From positions 620,001 to 684,000 of the forward strand of contig NZ_JBHTBR010000005.1 in the NCBI RefSeq assembly GCF_042665075.1: a DNA stretch of 64,000 nt, given 5' to 3'. Shown here one piece after another: positions 1 to 10,472 of the stretch (the first letter of the stretch is position 1; each line of letters opens with the position of its first letter). Under the pieces are notes generated by a model. The model searched no databases. It was given only the letters and a program-made list of their open reading frames with translations, and was not told the DNA's origin. Made by a program: the position numbers and the translations under genes. The DNA is from Hirschia litorea (lineage in GTDB: Bacteria; Pseudomonadota; Alphaproteobacteria; Caulobacterales; Hyphomonadaceae).

Positions 1-1
1 A

Positions 2-991
2 GAAAACACAAAAAATATCAAAGCAGTAGGTGAAAAATACGCAATCGCGATGACATCTAATTTTGTAGATGCTATCGCCGATACTCACCCAGATGATCCG
101 GTTTTACGTCAATTTTTACCATCTATTGAAGAGTTACAAACCACACCCGAAGAATTAGACGACCCCATTGGCGACCACCCTAATACACCCGTCAAAGGCA
201 TAGTCCACCGTCACAAAGACCGCGTCCTTTTAAAAATTGTATCTGTCTGTCCTGTCTATTGTCGCTTTTGTTTTAGACGTGAAATGATAGGCCCCGACAA
301 AGACAATATGCTACGTCCCGAAGAAGTAGACGCCGCGTTGGATTACATCGCCTCTCACCCTGAAATTTGGGAAGTTATCCTCACTGGCGGAGACCCTATG
401 ATGCTGTCTCCAAAACGTGCAAAAGACCTCACAAAGCGCCTAGAGAGCATTTCCCACGTCAAAGTTATCCGTTGGCATACCCGCATTCCCGTCGCTCAAC
501 CTGAAAAAGTGACAGATGAATATGTGTCTGCAATCACTAGCCACACAAAATCAGTATATGTAGCCTTACATTCCAACCATGCCAATGAATTTACACCCGC
601 CGCAAAATCAGCATGTGCGCGCCTTGTAAATGCTGGTATCCCTATGATTTCACAGACAGTTTTACTAAAAGGCATAAATGATAATCTTGAAGCATTATCA
701 GCCCTTATGCGTACTTTTGTAGAAAACCGTATCCGCCCCTATTATCTACACCACCCAGATTTTGCGCCCGGTACATCGCATTTCCGCGTGAGCGTTCAGC
801 AAGGTCAAAAACTGATGGATGGCCTTCGTAATACATTATCTGGCCTTTGCACGCCCACTTATGTCGTCGACATACCAGGCGGCGTGTCCAAAGCCATCGT
901 AACGCCGTCTGATGCACGCTTTGCAGATGAAAAATTAGAGCTTCGTGGTCAAGACGGAAAATGGCGCGCTTATCCCCCACAGAGAGACTAG
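2..991 (+). CDS. Lysine 2,3-aminomutase family radical SAM protein (EpmB/KamA-like), 5' end outside window
   Basis: Radical SAM enzyme of the lysine 2,3-aminomutase family, which moves the alpha amino group of lysine to the beta position using a 4Fe-4S cluster, SAM and PLP. Counting from the ATG at 50, the cluster motif CPVYCRFC gives C67, C71 and C74. The late motif DIPGGVSK fits the PLP-lysine region of the family. The frame is open upstream of that ATG to base 2, and the extra residues end in VGEKYAIA, which resembles the N-terminal part of the family. The ATG at 50 is therefore probably internal and the true start lies left of the window. The compact size and absence of a lysine-degradation cluster favour EpmB (EF-P lysine modification) over catabolic KamA, but epmA and efp are not visible here. 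It converges on the protease gene with 32 bp between stops. Confidence 0.85.
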   Translation, partial: ENTKNIKAVGEKYAIAMTSNFVDAIADTHPDDPVLRQFLPSIEELQTTPEELDDPIGDHPNTPVKGIVHRHKDRVLLKIVSVCPVYCRFCFRREMIGPDKDNMLRPEEVDAALDYIASHPEIWEVILTGGDPMMLSPKRAKDLTKRLESISHVKVIRWHTRIPVAQPEKVTDEYVSAITSHTKSVYVALHSNHANEFTPAAKSACARLVNAGIPMISQTVLLKGINDNLEALSALMRTFVENRIRPYYLHHPDFAPGTSHFRVSVQQGQKLMDGLRNTLSGLCTPTYVVDIPGGVSKAIVTPSDARFADEKLELRGQDGKWRAYPPQRD

Positions 992-1023
992 ACGCACCAT
1001 TATCTAATCGACCTTAAAATCAA

Positions 1024-3804
1024 TTAATTCTTTTTGATTTCAAGGTCCTCTTTAGAAACATCGCTTAGCATGGCTGCGGCTATAGCCGTAGAACTTCCAA
1101 TTGGGCCACCTCGCCCCATATAGCTAATTTCGATGTTTTGTGTCGTATTTCCATCGACTTCAAAAGTCACATTTGGGCGATCGAAGTCTGGAAATACCCC
1201 GCACATTTCGCCGTTCGAACAGATAAAGCTATCCCCATCAAGATCAGTCGATATCAAGATACGATATTCTTCTCCATGCGGCACATCTTCAAAGGTGAAA
1301 GAAGCAGAATTCCCTCCTAAATCACGTAACGTATCCCCGACCTGTTCAAATCTATCTGTCGTCTCATTTTTTTGCTGCAATACCCCGTATAGAGTAGGAA
1401 ATATCGCAGCTGGAGACGCTGGAAGTGTTGGGTCTCTCAATAGCGCAACGGATACATTTAGGTTTTGAGCATCGGACAAAGAAATTTGCACAGATCCTGT
1501 GTAGTAATTGCCAGTCAATCCAGTTGTGTCAGCATTTAAATTATAAATTCCAACTTTATCCGCATCCACATCCGAACTCGGTGATACTGACAACCATTCG
1601 GGGTTAGAGTTTGGAGTTACTGTAGAAACAGCCAAAGCATCATTACCGATTTTTCGAATATCAAGTTTTGCCGTGCGACTTGAAAAATCAATTGTGATGT
1701 CTTTGGGGTTTGCCGATATTAGCGTTGTTACTGGATTAAGCGAACCATTCCCCTGCGCCGCATTTATCATACGCGGTAGAGACATGGACCCATATCCAGT
1801 TTGAAAGTCAAAGCCAGCATCTTCTGCTTCAGTTGTCAGGACACCAGACCGCAACATTTCTTCAAATTCAGCTGTGGTAAGTGTGGGATCAATAGCTCTC
1901 ATCATAGCGACAGCACCCGCCACATGCGGCGCTGCCATAGATGTTCCTTGAATAATTTTTACTGACGTTTCAAAATTACCATCTTCCAGACTCGCGCTAG
2001 CGCCAATTATACCATCCGCAATTCCGTCTCTATTCACATCAGCGCGAATATCACCACCTGGTGCCGTTATATCCACCTCAGCATATTCAGAACTGTAGAA
2101 GGATTGCCCACCAGCCAGATTTGAGGATGCAACTGAAATTGTATTGTCATATGCAGCAGGGTAAAACCTAGACTTGCCAAGGGCTGTGCCCCCTTCATTC
2201 CCCGCAGCAGCAACGACGATGACACCTGCTGCCGTCGCTTCATTAATTGCAGCCCGTATATTAGAGTTCGGAGAATTCGTCCCTAAAGACAGATTAATAA
2301 CATCTGCTTTAACCGAAGCCGTAGGCACACCAGAAATGCCCACTAATGGTAATTGCGCCGCATACCGTATCGCGTTCGCTATATCTCCCGGAAGAATTTC
2401 ACAATTCTCACCTTCTGAATCAGTACCATCCGGACCAATGCTTTTACTATACCCCACCTTAAGCGCCATAAGTTTAGCTTCTGGATACACGCCCATCATT
2501 CCGATGTCGTTTACCTCTCCCAATGCGATAGATGCGACATGCGTGCCATGAAACTCGTGGCAAGCATCAGGGTATTCATCATTTACATCGACAATCTCTT
2601 CTGCTTCTGCATCAAATCCGTCACCATCATATTCCTCTGCCACAAAATCACGTTGATCGACTATACGATCAGCTAAATCAGGGTGCGAGGTTAAAAACCC
2701 TGAATCAATTACTGCGATTACCGGCGTATGCGTGATTGTCAGGCCTTCAAGCGTTGTACGCGCAGATTGCCACTCAATATCGCTCAAATTCCATTGCGTA
2801 TTTTCCGACGGGACCGGGTCATACAGTGAGGGTGATGCAAGCTGCACTTTTCGCGGAAACACATATGGTTCAAGGACTGTACGTCCAGCTTCCATATTAA
2901 TCGCTTTGATTGCCGCCAATGTCGCGCGCTGGCGATCAAGGCGGGTAAGAGATTTTGCTGATTGCCTTGATGCGCCTTGTGTTGAAATCGTTGAAGCAAA
3001 ATATGGCTCTAAATCTAAGTGAGTTCGGCTTCCAAATGCCAAAGACTTATATGTCCCTTCTCGCGATGTAGAACGTAACGACGATTTTCCTACACGCTCT
3101 TGTTCCGTCACCACCGCTATACCGGGTGCTATATGGCGTGTGGTAATCTGCGTGACAGACGCACTAGACAATTCCTTTCCGCCGACTGCCAAGCCATACA
3201 TGGACGACCCACTCGCAGCCACGACCTTGATAAGGTATTCTCCATCTTCAGGAACAATGATTTCTTCTAATGCACTCGTTGTACTATCAGATACAACAAT
3301 TGAGTTGTCATTCACATCAAGAAGTTCCAGATCAAGGTCAATTCCAGACGCAGGATCAATTGTATCATTGGAAGGATTGTCCGATTCTTCTAATGCAATT
3401 TCAAGCTGAATCGTCTCCCCGCCTAATAGGTTCACACGAAAATAATCGACCTCATCCGTCTGCCCATTATTGCCTAGATATCCAAACAGGTCCGCACCAT
3501 CCTGCGGTATGGTTTTTGTAACATACCCTAAAACCAAGGACCCATTATTAATTGATTGTGCACTTGCCGCTGTATTATTATTTGTCTGGGGAGAGCCTTC
3601 ATCATTATTATCAGCATCAGCGACTATGGGTAAATTCGTTTCCACGACACTCGTCAAAGATGCAGTTTGCGTGACAGGCGGTGTAGGGTCAGTTGGCTGC
3701 ACAGGGTCTGTCGTCGGAGCAGGTGTTGGCGCACTTCCTCCTCCGCCGCCACAACTCGCTAGCAGACTGAAAACACACAACAGAGCTGAAACTTTTAGGC
3801 GCAT
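1024..3804 (-). CDS. Secreted S8 (subtilisin) family serine protease lipoprotein
   Basis: Subtilisin-family endopeptidase predicted to be membrane-anchored outside the cytoplasm. A lipoprotein signal ends in LLASC with C18 as lipidation site, followed by a Gly run and a Pro/Thr-rich linker to about residue 50. Residues about 85-207 look like a PPC-type beta domain. The catalytic domain spans about 345-690 and carries D367 (VIDSGF), H422 (HGTHVA), oxyanion N536 (AAGNEG) and S622 (GTSMAAPHVAG). A beta-rich tail of about 230 residues follows. The triad is complete, so activity is likely; substrate is unknown. The gene is divergent from sbcD across about 145 bp that must hold both promoters. No T1SS or autotransporter domain is visible, consistent with simple lipoprotein export. 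Confidence 0.9.
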   Translation of the reverse strand: MRLKVSALLCVFSLLASCGGGGGSAPTPAPTTDPVQPTDPTPPVTQTASLTSVVETNLPIVADADNNDEGSPQTNNNTAASAQSINNGSLVLGYVTKTIPQDGADLFGYLGNNGQTDEVDYFRVNLLGGETIQLEIALEESDNPSNDTIDPASGIDLDLELLDVNDNSIVVSDSTTSALEEIIVPEDGEYLIKVVAASGSSMYGLAVGGKELSSASVTQITTRHIAPGIAVVTEQERVGKSSLRSTSREGTYKSLAFGSRTHLDLEPYFASTISTQGASRQSAKSLTRLDRQRATLAAIKAINMEAGRTVLEPYVFPRKVQLASPSLYDPVPSENTQWNLSDIEWQSARTTLEGLTITHTPVIAVIDSGFLTSHPDLADRIVDQRDFVAEEYDGDGFDAEAEEIVDVNDEYPDACHEFHGTHVASIALGEVNDIGMMGVYPEAKLMALKVGYSKSIGPDGTDSEGENCEILPGDIANAIRYAAQLPLVGISGVPTASVKADVINLSLGTNSPNSNIRAAINEATAAGVIVVAAAGNEGGTALGKSRFYPAAYDNTISVASSNLAGGQSFYSSEYAEVDITAPGGDIRADVNRDGIADGIIGASASLEDGNFETSVKIIQGTSMAAPHVAGAVAMMRAIDPTLTTAEFEEMLRSGVLTTEAEDAGFDFQTGYGSMSLPRMINAAQGNGSLNPVTTLISANPKDITIDFSSRTAKLDIRKIGNDALAVSTVTPNSNPEWLSVSPSSDVDADKVGIYNLNADTTGLTGNYYTGSVQISLSDAQNLNVSVALLRDPTLPASPAAIFPTLYGVLQQKNETTDRFEQVGDTLRDLGGNSASFTFEDVPHGEEYRILISTDLDGDSFICSNGEMCGVFPDFDRPNVTFEVDGNTTQNIEISYMGRGGPIGSSTAIAAAMLSDVSKEDLEIKKN

Positions 3805-3951
3805 GAATCTATACCTTTACGCGAAATTCAACTTCAAGCATGTGTGTCAATTCTATAGTCTATTTTAGCTATCAAATCCGAATCACCAAGCTTTAATTGC
3901 ATACGAACACGGTTTGTTTACAGTGCGTCCCATTTCACCTAGGCCTTGCAC

Positions 3952-5091
3952 ATGAAAATATTGCATACATCTGATTGGCATTTAGGCCGCACCTTCAAAG
4001 GGGAGTCCCTTATAGAAGACCATGCCTATTTTCTTTCACAATTAATGGATATTATTCTCACTCAAGAACCAGACGTACTCATCATTGCGGGCGACATTTT
4101 TGATCGTGCCTCCCCGCCCGCAAGTGCTATCAGTCAGTTCGATGAATTTCAACGACAAGTATATCACAATACTGCGACAGCACTCGTAATATTAGCTGGA
4201 AACCATGATTCAGGCGAACGTATCGGTATCAATGGCCCCTTTGCTGATAGAAACCGTGTTCTGATACGCGGCCGACTGGAAAAAGATGATACGCCCCTTA
4301 TTCTAAATGATGAATATGGGCCAATTGCCTTTAGCGCGCTTCCATTTGGTGAAATTTATGCAGCGCGGGAAACATTTGATAATACCCGCATTTCCTCTCC
4401 CGCAGATGTCATTGCAGCCCAAGTTGAATGCGCCCGAAAACACATACCCACTAATGCCCGCTGGATAATATCAGCCCATGCATTTGTAACAGGTGCATCC
4501 ACAACGGAATCTGAACGTAGCTTAAGTGTTGGAGGCATTGAGACTGTCTCAGCGAGTGTTTTTGAAGGCGCACATTATGTCGCCCTTGGGCATTTGCACC
4601 GTGCGCAAAAAGTAGGAAGTGACCATATTAGATATTCCGGTTCTCCCCTCGCCTTCGCATTTGACGAAGCAGGGAGTGAGAAATCAGTTACAATGATCAC
4701 ACTGGGCAGGGACGGCGTCAGCAATATTGAACTTCTTCCTCTCAAAGCCTTGCGTCAGGTACGCATATTGAAAGGCAATCTCAGAGATCTGGAAAACATG
4801 ACCAATGATCCAAATCGCAGTGATCTGGTTCACGCCGTATTGACGGACACCGGCGCGCTTGTTGACCCTATGGCCCGCTTACGCAAAACATTTCCCAATG
4901 CTATTACGCTTGAACGCGAAGCGAGGCAGACCACTCAGTCAGATGGAAAAGGTCGCGCCACAGCCAAGCTTAATGATCCTCAAGCCGTAATCCGTGAATT
5001 CCTCACTTATGTCCGCGACGATGCTATAAGCGACAACGAACAAGCCATTTTGGATACGGCATTCAAAGACATTTCAAACGAGAAGGCATAA
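3952..5091 (+). CDS. sbcD: Exonuclease subunit SbcD (Mre11-like)
   Basis: Calcineurin-like phosphoesterase subunit of the SbcCD DNA repair nuclease, which opens hairpins and trims blocked double-strand ends. From the ATG the protein begins MKILHTSDWHLG, the canonical family start; an in-frame TTG six bases upstream is less likely. Metal ligands are visible in DWH (D8, H10), GDIFDR (D48) and GNHD (N84-D86), and later H-containing motifs ISAHAF and ALGHLH. Length of 379 residues is usual. The stop is followed after 3 nt by sbcC, so the pair is an operon and translation is probably coupled. Confidence 0.95.
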   Translation: MKILHTSDWHLGRTFKGESLIEDHAYFLSQLMDIILTQEPDVLIIAGDIFDRASPPASAISQFDEFQRQVYHNTATALVILAGNHDSGERIGINGPFADRNRVLIRGRLEKDDTPLILNDEYGPIAFSALPFGEIYAARETFDNTRISSPADVIAAQVECARKHIPTNARWIISAHAFVTGASTTESERSLSVGGIETVSASVFEGAHYVALGHLHRAQKVGSDHIRYSGSPLAFAFDEAGSEKSVTMITLGRDGVSNIELLPLKALRQVRILKGNLRDLENMTNDPNRSDLVHAVLTDTGALVDPMARLRKTFPNAITLEREARQTTQSDGKGRATAKLNDPQAVIREFLTYVRDDAISDNEQAILDTAFKDISNEKA

Positions 5092-5094
5092 ACC

Positions 5095-8000
5095 ATGCGA
5101 CCTATACGTTTGACACTCCAAGCTTTTGGTCCATTTGCCGGCACTGAAACAATCTATTTTGACCAAGCGTCACATTCAGGATTATTTGGAATTTACGGCC
5201 CCACAGGTGCAGGTAAAACATCTATTTTCGATGGCCTATGCTTTGCGCTTTTTGGCCAATCATCTGGTGCTTCTCGAGATGGAAAAGACTTTCGCTCTGA
5301 TCATGCAGATTTAGATACACTCACCCAAGTTGAGCTCGTCTTTGATCTTGGCCCTAAACGCTATGTTATCAAGCGTATTCCCGCTCAGGAACGCGCCGCA
5401 AAAAGAGGCGGAAGAACAACGCAGCAATCGCACGAAGCCTATTTCTTTGATGCGACTGGAATGGATGTCTCCCAGATAAATGACAATACGCAAGGAAAAG
5501 TACTCGCTGAGAAAAAAACCTCACAAGTGGATAAACTTGTGCCGGAAATTTTGGGATATTCGGCCAGCCAGTTTCGTCAGATAATTTTACTTCCTCAGGG
5601 CCAATTCCGACAAATACTCGACGCAAACACCAAAGACCGCGCCGCTATTTTGGAACAATTATTTGATGTCTCTCACTTCAAGCGGTTTCAAGAAAATCTC
5701 AAAGAGAAAGCCAAAGATTCATCTGCTCAAATCAAGGAAGCAACCACACGCCGAGACGACCGCCTTTCCCAGAGCGGATATGCCAGTATAGAAGAACTCG
5801 CTGGCGCAATTAATGCCGGCAACATAATGCTCGACCAAGCCAAAATGGCTGTCGAGAAATCTAAAATTGCTCACTCAAAAGCGCGCGAAAAATGTGAGCA
5901 TGCCAAAATGATAAATGGGCGTTTTGACGAACTAACAAAAGCACAAACCGAACTCGCCCACCTACACGCACGCCAACCGGAAATAGACGATCTACAGCTC
6001 CAACTCGACAGCGCAAACCGTGCCAAAACACTGTTAGGATTGGAAACGGCACTTAGCCAATCCAAGCTCGATCATCAGCAAGCAATCACGCGGCACGCAG
6101 AAGCCACACACACCGAAAGCAACGCTAAACAAGGCCACCAGCAGGCACTAAGCATATTAGAAACACTCCAAGACCAGCAAGCCAGCATGAAGGCTCTCGA
6201 AACACGCCTTCAATATCTCAAATCCTTGCAAGATATAGCTGCTTCAACTCTCTCGTTAAAAGCAAATGTTGAAACCTGCTACAAAGTGCTCAATAGCGCA
6301 CAATTAAAACAAGACGCGCTTCAAAAAAACATAGATGAAACAAAGCTCAAGCTGGAGGAACAAAAGAAAGAAGCAGGTCTCGCCTTACAGCGTGAAAGGG
6401 ATATTGCCAAATTAGAAAAACAGCTTGATTCCATTAAAGCAGATCTTGCCGCGCTTCAGATATATGCCACTCAAAAATTAGAATTTGATAAACTTAATCA
6501 ACAACTTACATCAACTTCGGATCACCACAAAGCCGCAACCTCAGCGCAAACCAACGCTCAAACCCATTTTGACAAAGCCCAAGCAGACCTCTCCCACATC
6601 CAAGCCTTACATCTTGCTGCCAATTTGAAAAATGGAGAAAATTGTCCCGTTTGTGGAAGCTTAGAGCATCCCAACCTTGCAAGCGGCGACCGCAGCTCTA
6701 AGGGCCTCAATGAAGCATTTGAAAAAGCAAAGAAAACGCTCGAAATAGCAAATGCAGACGAACGCGAAGCCAATAATCGCCTCATTTCACTGAGAGAAAA
6801 AACATACGCTGCGCAAAAACTGTTAGACGGATTAACGCCCTCATCCAAGAATAAAGTTGATCTTGAAAACGAAAAAAATCAATGCACTAAAACTCTCAGT
6901 GCTTTAAAAGCAGCACCATCCCACGAGGATATTTCCAAACTTATCCTCGCCTTGGAAACCGCGCTCACTGACCAAAACACGACATTGCAAACCGGCCAAC
7001 AGACACTCCAATCTGCGCTGTCAGCTTATGAGATTGCAAAGAGCCGGTATGAAGATACTCTTACCAATTTACCGCCTGAATACCGTGACACATCACTGCT
7101 TTCCCGTGAGATTGTGGACTTAGACAAACAACTCAAAGGACACGCGGAACAACTAGAAAAAGCTCAAAAAAATGAACGCTCTAGTTTAACTCACTATGAG
7201 GGTTGCAAAGCATCAACTCTGGAAAAAAATGAGAGTTTAGAACGTGCCTTGAAACGTCTAAACGGCGATAAAACGAATTTTGAAACGGCATTGCGAGACG
7301 CAAAATTTACCGCAGACACCTTCCTCAATGCCAAATCAATCTTACAAAGGTCAGATACGCTTCTTCAACAAATTGACGCCTATAAGACAGCGCTCATCGC
7401 CGTAAAAGCGCAAATTAAACAAGCTGAAGAATTTACAAAAAATCATAAATTACAAGATATTGAAACGCTCCAGTCTAACCTGAATGCCGCGAGTAAAGAC
7501 CTAGAAACAAAAACAGAAGCTCTTAGTACCGCACAACATAATTTGGCCCATTTGCGCAATACACGCGATGCGATTGACCAAGCCTCTAAAGAAGTTGATC
7601 GTCTCAATGAAAAATTTGGACCTCTTGGTGGGCTAGCCGATCTGATGGACGGAAAAAACGCCTACAGACTCAAACTGGCTGATTTTGCAATCGCCGCCAT
7701 GTATGACGACGTTTTAGATGCCGCCAATATCCGGCTAACCCCTATGACAAGCGGCCGATTTGAACTTAGACGCGACACAAGCGCCGCGAGCGGTAAAGGG
7801 TCTCAAGGCCTTGATACACTTGTATATGATGCCCACACCGATACGCACCGCCGATCTTCTTCGCTATCGGGTGGTGAAGGTTTCCTGGCATCCCTGGCAC
7901 TCGCCTTAGGGTTATCTGACGTCGTTCAAGCGCAAGCTGGCGGTGTTAGATTGGAATCTCTTTTCATAGATGAAGGCTTTGGAACACTTGGCTCAGAAAC

Positions 8001-8163
8001 ACTGGACTTAGCTCTAGATACGCTCCAAGAGCTTGCTAGCAATAACCGGCTTGTCGGCATTATTTCACATGTCGAAGATGTGAAACGCGCCATTCCCAAT
8101 GGCTTCATCATTGAGAAATCAAAGAATGGAAGCCGTATTACACAGCGTAATTCCACCTTATGA
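5095..8163 (+). CDS. sbcC: Exonuclease subunit SbcC (Rad50/SMC-like ATPase)
   Basis: ATPase partner of SbcD. The N-terminal Walker A is GPTGAGKT (residues 35-42). Long coiled coils of Gln/Lys/Glu/Ala-rich sequence flank the zinc hook CPVC (C517-C520), where two molecules join. The C-terminal lobe has the ABC signature LSGGEGF and the Walker B FIDEGFG. At 1022 residues it is complete. It acts in the cytoplasm with the upstream sbcD product. No terminator is evident after it; the next gene begins 79 bp downstream. Confidence 0.95.
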   Translation: MRPIRLTLQAFGPFAGTETIYFDQASHSGLFGIYGPTGAGKTSIFDGLCFALFGQSSGASRDGKDFRSDHADLDTLTQVELVFDLGPKRYVIKRIPAQERAAKRGGRTTQQSHEAYFFDATGMDVSQINDNTQGKVLAEKKTSQVDKLVPEILGYSASQFRQIILLPQGQFRQILDANTKDRAAILEQLFDVSHFKRFQENLKEKAKDSSAQIKEATTRRDDRLSQSGYASIEELAGAINAGNIMLDQAKMAVEKSKIAHSKAREKCEHAKMINGRFDELTKAQTELAHLHARQPEIDDLQLQLDSANRAKTLLGLETALSQSKLDHQQAITRHAEATHTESNAKQGHQQALSILETLQDQQASMKALETRLQYLKSLQDIAASTLSLKANVETCYKVLNSAQLKQDALQKNIDETKLKLEEQKKEAGLALQRERDIAKLEKQLDSIKADLAALQIYATQKLEFDKLNQQLTSTSDHHKAATSAQTNAQTHFDKAQADLSHIQALHLAANLKNGENCPVCGSLEHPNLASGDRSSKGLNEAFEKAKKTLEIANADEREANNRLISLREKTYAAQKLLDGLTPSSKNKVDLENEKNQCTKTLSALKAAPSHEDISKLILALETALTDQNTTLQTGQQTLQSALSAYEIAKSRYEDTLTNLPPEYRDTSLLSREIVDLDKQLKGHAEQLEKAQKNERSSLTHYEGCKASTLEKNESLERALKRLNGDKTNFETALRDAKFTADTFLNAKSILQRSDTLLQQIDAYKTALIAVKAQIKQAEEFTKNHKLQDIETLQSNLNAASKDLETKTEALSTAQHNLAHLRNTRDAIDQASKEVDRLNEKFGPLGGLADLMDGKNAYRLKLADFAIAAMYDDVLDAANIRLTPMTSGRFELRRDTSAASGKGSQGLDTLVYDAHTDTHRRSSSLSGGEGFLASLALALGLSDVVQAQAGGVRLESLFIDEGFGTLGSETLDLALDTLQELASNNRLVGIISHVEDVKRAIPNGFIIEKSKNGSRITQRNSTL

Positions 8164-8242
8164 GATTGAAAGAGGTGACATAAAATATCACAATAACAAG
8201 TATCTATCTGTTATTTTTTAATTTTAGACTTATATTGGATAC

Positions 8243-9070
8243 ATGAGTAAAACAGATAAAAACACCCCGCCCGCCAAAACATTGACCTCCATTGAAGATG
8301 AGGTTTCCTCCTCGCGTCCTGCCAGCATGGACTCGCCCTCCTACCGCCTTGCTGCCCTAGATGAAGACTTCCTGCTAGGTGACAGCATGCGCGGTGTACG
8401 CTTCATGCTTGAGTATGCCAAAGCGGAAGAAGAACTGCGCGCATGGGGCGTTGCATCTACCGTGGTGATATTTGGTTCAGCTCGCTTTAAGGACGATGGT
8501 CCCGAAAACCATGCCCGCTGGTACAACGCTGCTAGAGAATTAGGACGCATTGTTTCAAAACGTGGTGGCGCTTTGAAAACGAAGGATCATCCACGCCATA
8601 ACGTGATCGCCACTGGTGGCGGCCCAGGCATCATGGAAGCTGCAAATCGCGGCGCTCAAGATGTTGGCGCACCCAATATTGGTTTCAATATTACGCTGCC
8701 GCACGAACAAGAACCAAACCATTATTCGACGCCGGAGCTCACCTTCCAATTTCACTATTTTGCAATGCGCAAAATGCACCTAGCAATGCGTGCCAATGCG
8801 CTTGTGGTATTTCCTGGTGGTTTTGGAACAATGGATGAATTATTCGAAGTTTTGTGCTTGCGCCAAACAATGAAAATTCCAAACGAGCTACCCATTATAC
8901 TCTTTGATAAAGAGTTTTGGACTTCTACATTCAATTTCGACAAATTGATTGAAGTTGGCACCATCAATCCAGAAGATGTGAAACTATTTAGCTATGCCGA
9001 CACCCCTGAAGAAGCATGGTCACAAATGGTAAAAGCTGGTCTTTGTTCTATTCCCAAAGACCCAAACTAA
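8243..9070 (+). CDS. LOG family protein (TIGR00730-type, nucleoside monophosphate phosphoribohydrolase-like)
   Basis: Rossmann-fold protein of the LOG/'lysine decarboxylase-like' family, members of which hydrolyse nucleoside 5'-monophosphates to base and ribose 5-phosphate. The nucleotide-binding GGGPGIMEAA lies at residues 125-134 and the signature PGGFGTMDE at 191-199. The first 60 residues form a low-complexity extension absent from short LOG proteins; this longer form is common in alphaproteobacteria. The exact substrate cannot be read from sequence. It converges on the aminotransferase gene, with a strong stem-loop between them. Confidence 0.85.
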   Translation: MSKTDKNTPPAKTLTSIEDEVSSSRPASMDSPSYRLAALDEDFLLGDSMRGVRFMLEYAKAEEELRAWGVASTVVIFGSARFKDDGPENHARWYNAARELGRIVSKRGGALKTKDHPRHNVIATGGGPGIMEAANRGAQDVGAPNIGFNITLPHEQEPNHYSTPELTFQFHYFAMRKMHLAMRANALVVFPGGFGTMDELFEVLCLRQTMKIPNELPIILFDKEFWTSTFNFDKLIEVGTINPEDVKLFSYADTPEEAWSQMVKAGLCSIPKDPN

Positions 9071-9085
9071 TCTTTTGCAAAGGTT

Positions 9086-9127
9086 AGCGGCGCTTCCCCC
9101 TATTTGGGTAATATGGCGAGCGCCGCT
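9086..9127. terminator. Stem-loop between convergent genes
   Basis: A 9-bp perfect inverted repeat (AGCGGCGCT at 9086-9094 and AGCGCCGCT at 9119-9127) sits between the converging LOG-family and aminotransferase genes. It lacks a clean U-tract on either strand, so it may act as a bidirectional 3'-end stabiliser rather than a classical terminator. Confidence 0.5.
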
Positions 9128-9133
9128 AAAACT

Positions 9134-10351
9134 TTATTTCAAATACGGGGCCATACATTTAGCAACATATTCTATTGTATCCAGTTTCAAACCTGCCACA
9201 TTGATACGACCAGAATTTGGAAGATAAATAGCGTGCTCAGCAACTAATTTCTGCGCAGCCCCCTCTTCAAATTGCATCAAAGAGAACATTCCCTTTTGGC
9301 GCACAATACGATCAGCCGCCACATCTTTTCCGTGCTTGCGCAAAGCAAGTGCCATTGCCTCACGCAAAGAAGTAATTCTTCCACGCATTAGATCGAGTTC
9401 TTCAACCCACATCGCGTAAAGCGCAGGTGTATCAAGAATAGTCGCGACAATCGCTGCCCCATGAGACGGAGGCATGGAATAACTGGCACGCGCAATATCT
9501 GCCAGATGAGAAAGCGTTACCTTGGTATGCTCTGTCGACTGCGTTTGCGCGACCAAACACCCTGTCCGTTCGCGGTATAAACCAAAATTCTTTGAGCAGG
9601 AATAAGATACCAGAGCCTCAGGAACGATACTTAAAAAACGACGAACGCCAAGCATATCCTCATCAAGTGAATTTCCAAATCCATGATAGGCAACATCGAC
9701 TATAGGAAATAATGATTTTTCAACACATAGATGAGCGATTGCTTCCCATTGCGCATTGTCCAAATCGATACCTGTTGGATTATGACATGGCCCTTGAATA
9801 ATAATGCCATCGCCCGCCTTTGCTTTGGCAAGCGTTGTTTTTATCCCCTCAAAATCAACCTTACCCGCATGAGGCCCAGAAGAAACCTCATCATAAGCAT
9901 AACTATCAGTTGCCATCCCCATCGCACGCACCACATGCGCATGGTTAGGCCATGACGGGCTACTCACCCATACAACACCCTGCTGGCTGAGGCGCTTCAC
10001 AAAGCCCACAGCGACACTTAACGCACCACACCCCCCCGGAGACGCCAATGAAACAACGCGACCTTGCGCTCTAGCTTCCGAATTATCTCCAAAAATTTGT
10101 CGTTCAACCGCATTATCAAACAATTGGTTGCCACGCGGCCCCTCATAAGCTTTTGAGGTTTCTGTTGTTAGCAACATTTCTTCAGCAGCTTTCACCGCTT
10201 TTAACACCGGTGTTTGACCAGCATCATCTTTATAAATGCCAACACCAAGGTCCACTTTGGTATCGCGTGGATCTTCCTTATAAGCAGCCATCAATCCTAA
10301 AAGAGCATCTGGCGGCAGTAGGGATAGATTAGAAATCAACGCGTTGGACAT
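9134..10351 (-). CDS. Aromatic/aspartate aminotransferase (class I, PLP-dependent)
   Basis: Fold-type I aminotransferase of the AspC/TyrB branch, moving amino groups between aspartate or aromatic amino acids and 2-oxoglutarate. The PLP lysine is K254 in SCSKNFGLYRERTG; N191 (CHNPTG) and D219 (VDVAYHGF) are the cofactor-contacting residues of the family. Length of 405 is normal. The N-terminus around VDLGVGIYKD is typical of AspC/TyrB. Aspartate and aromatic specificity cannot be separated by eye, so no symbol is given. It is monocistronic, with about 180 bp to the TonB receptor gene. Confidence 0.88.
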   Translation of the reverse strand: MSNALISNLSLLPPDALLGLMAAYKEDPRDTKVDLGVGIYKDDAGQTPVLKAVKAAEEMLLTTETSKAYEGPRGNQLFDNAVERQIFGDNSEARAQGRVVSLASPGGCGALSVAVGFVKRLSQQGVVWVSSPSWPNHAHVVRAMGMATDSYAYDEVSSGPHAGKVDFEGIKTTLAKAKAGDGIIIQGPCHNPTGIDLDNAQWEAIAHLCVEKSLFPIVDVAYHGFGNSLDEDMLGVRRFLSIVPEALVSYSCSKNFGLYRERTGCLVAQTQSTEHTKVTLSHLADIARASYSMPPSHGAAIVATILDTPALYAMWVEELDLMRGRITSLREAMALALRKHGKDVAADRIVRQKGMFSLMQFEEGAAQKLVAEHAIYLPNSGRINVAGLKLDTIEYVAKCMAPYLK

Positions 10352-10472
10352 TATAAACCCCTTTGAATATTAGCGCTTCAATTATTCGATTTTTTTATAT
10401 TTACCACAAAAACAATCCAAAAAACAACCATACTTCGCAATATTGATTTGCATATGAGGCTTATTCCAAATC

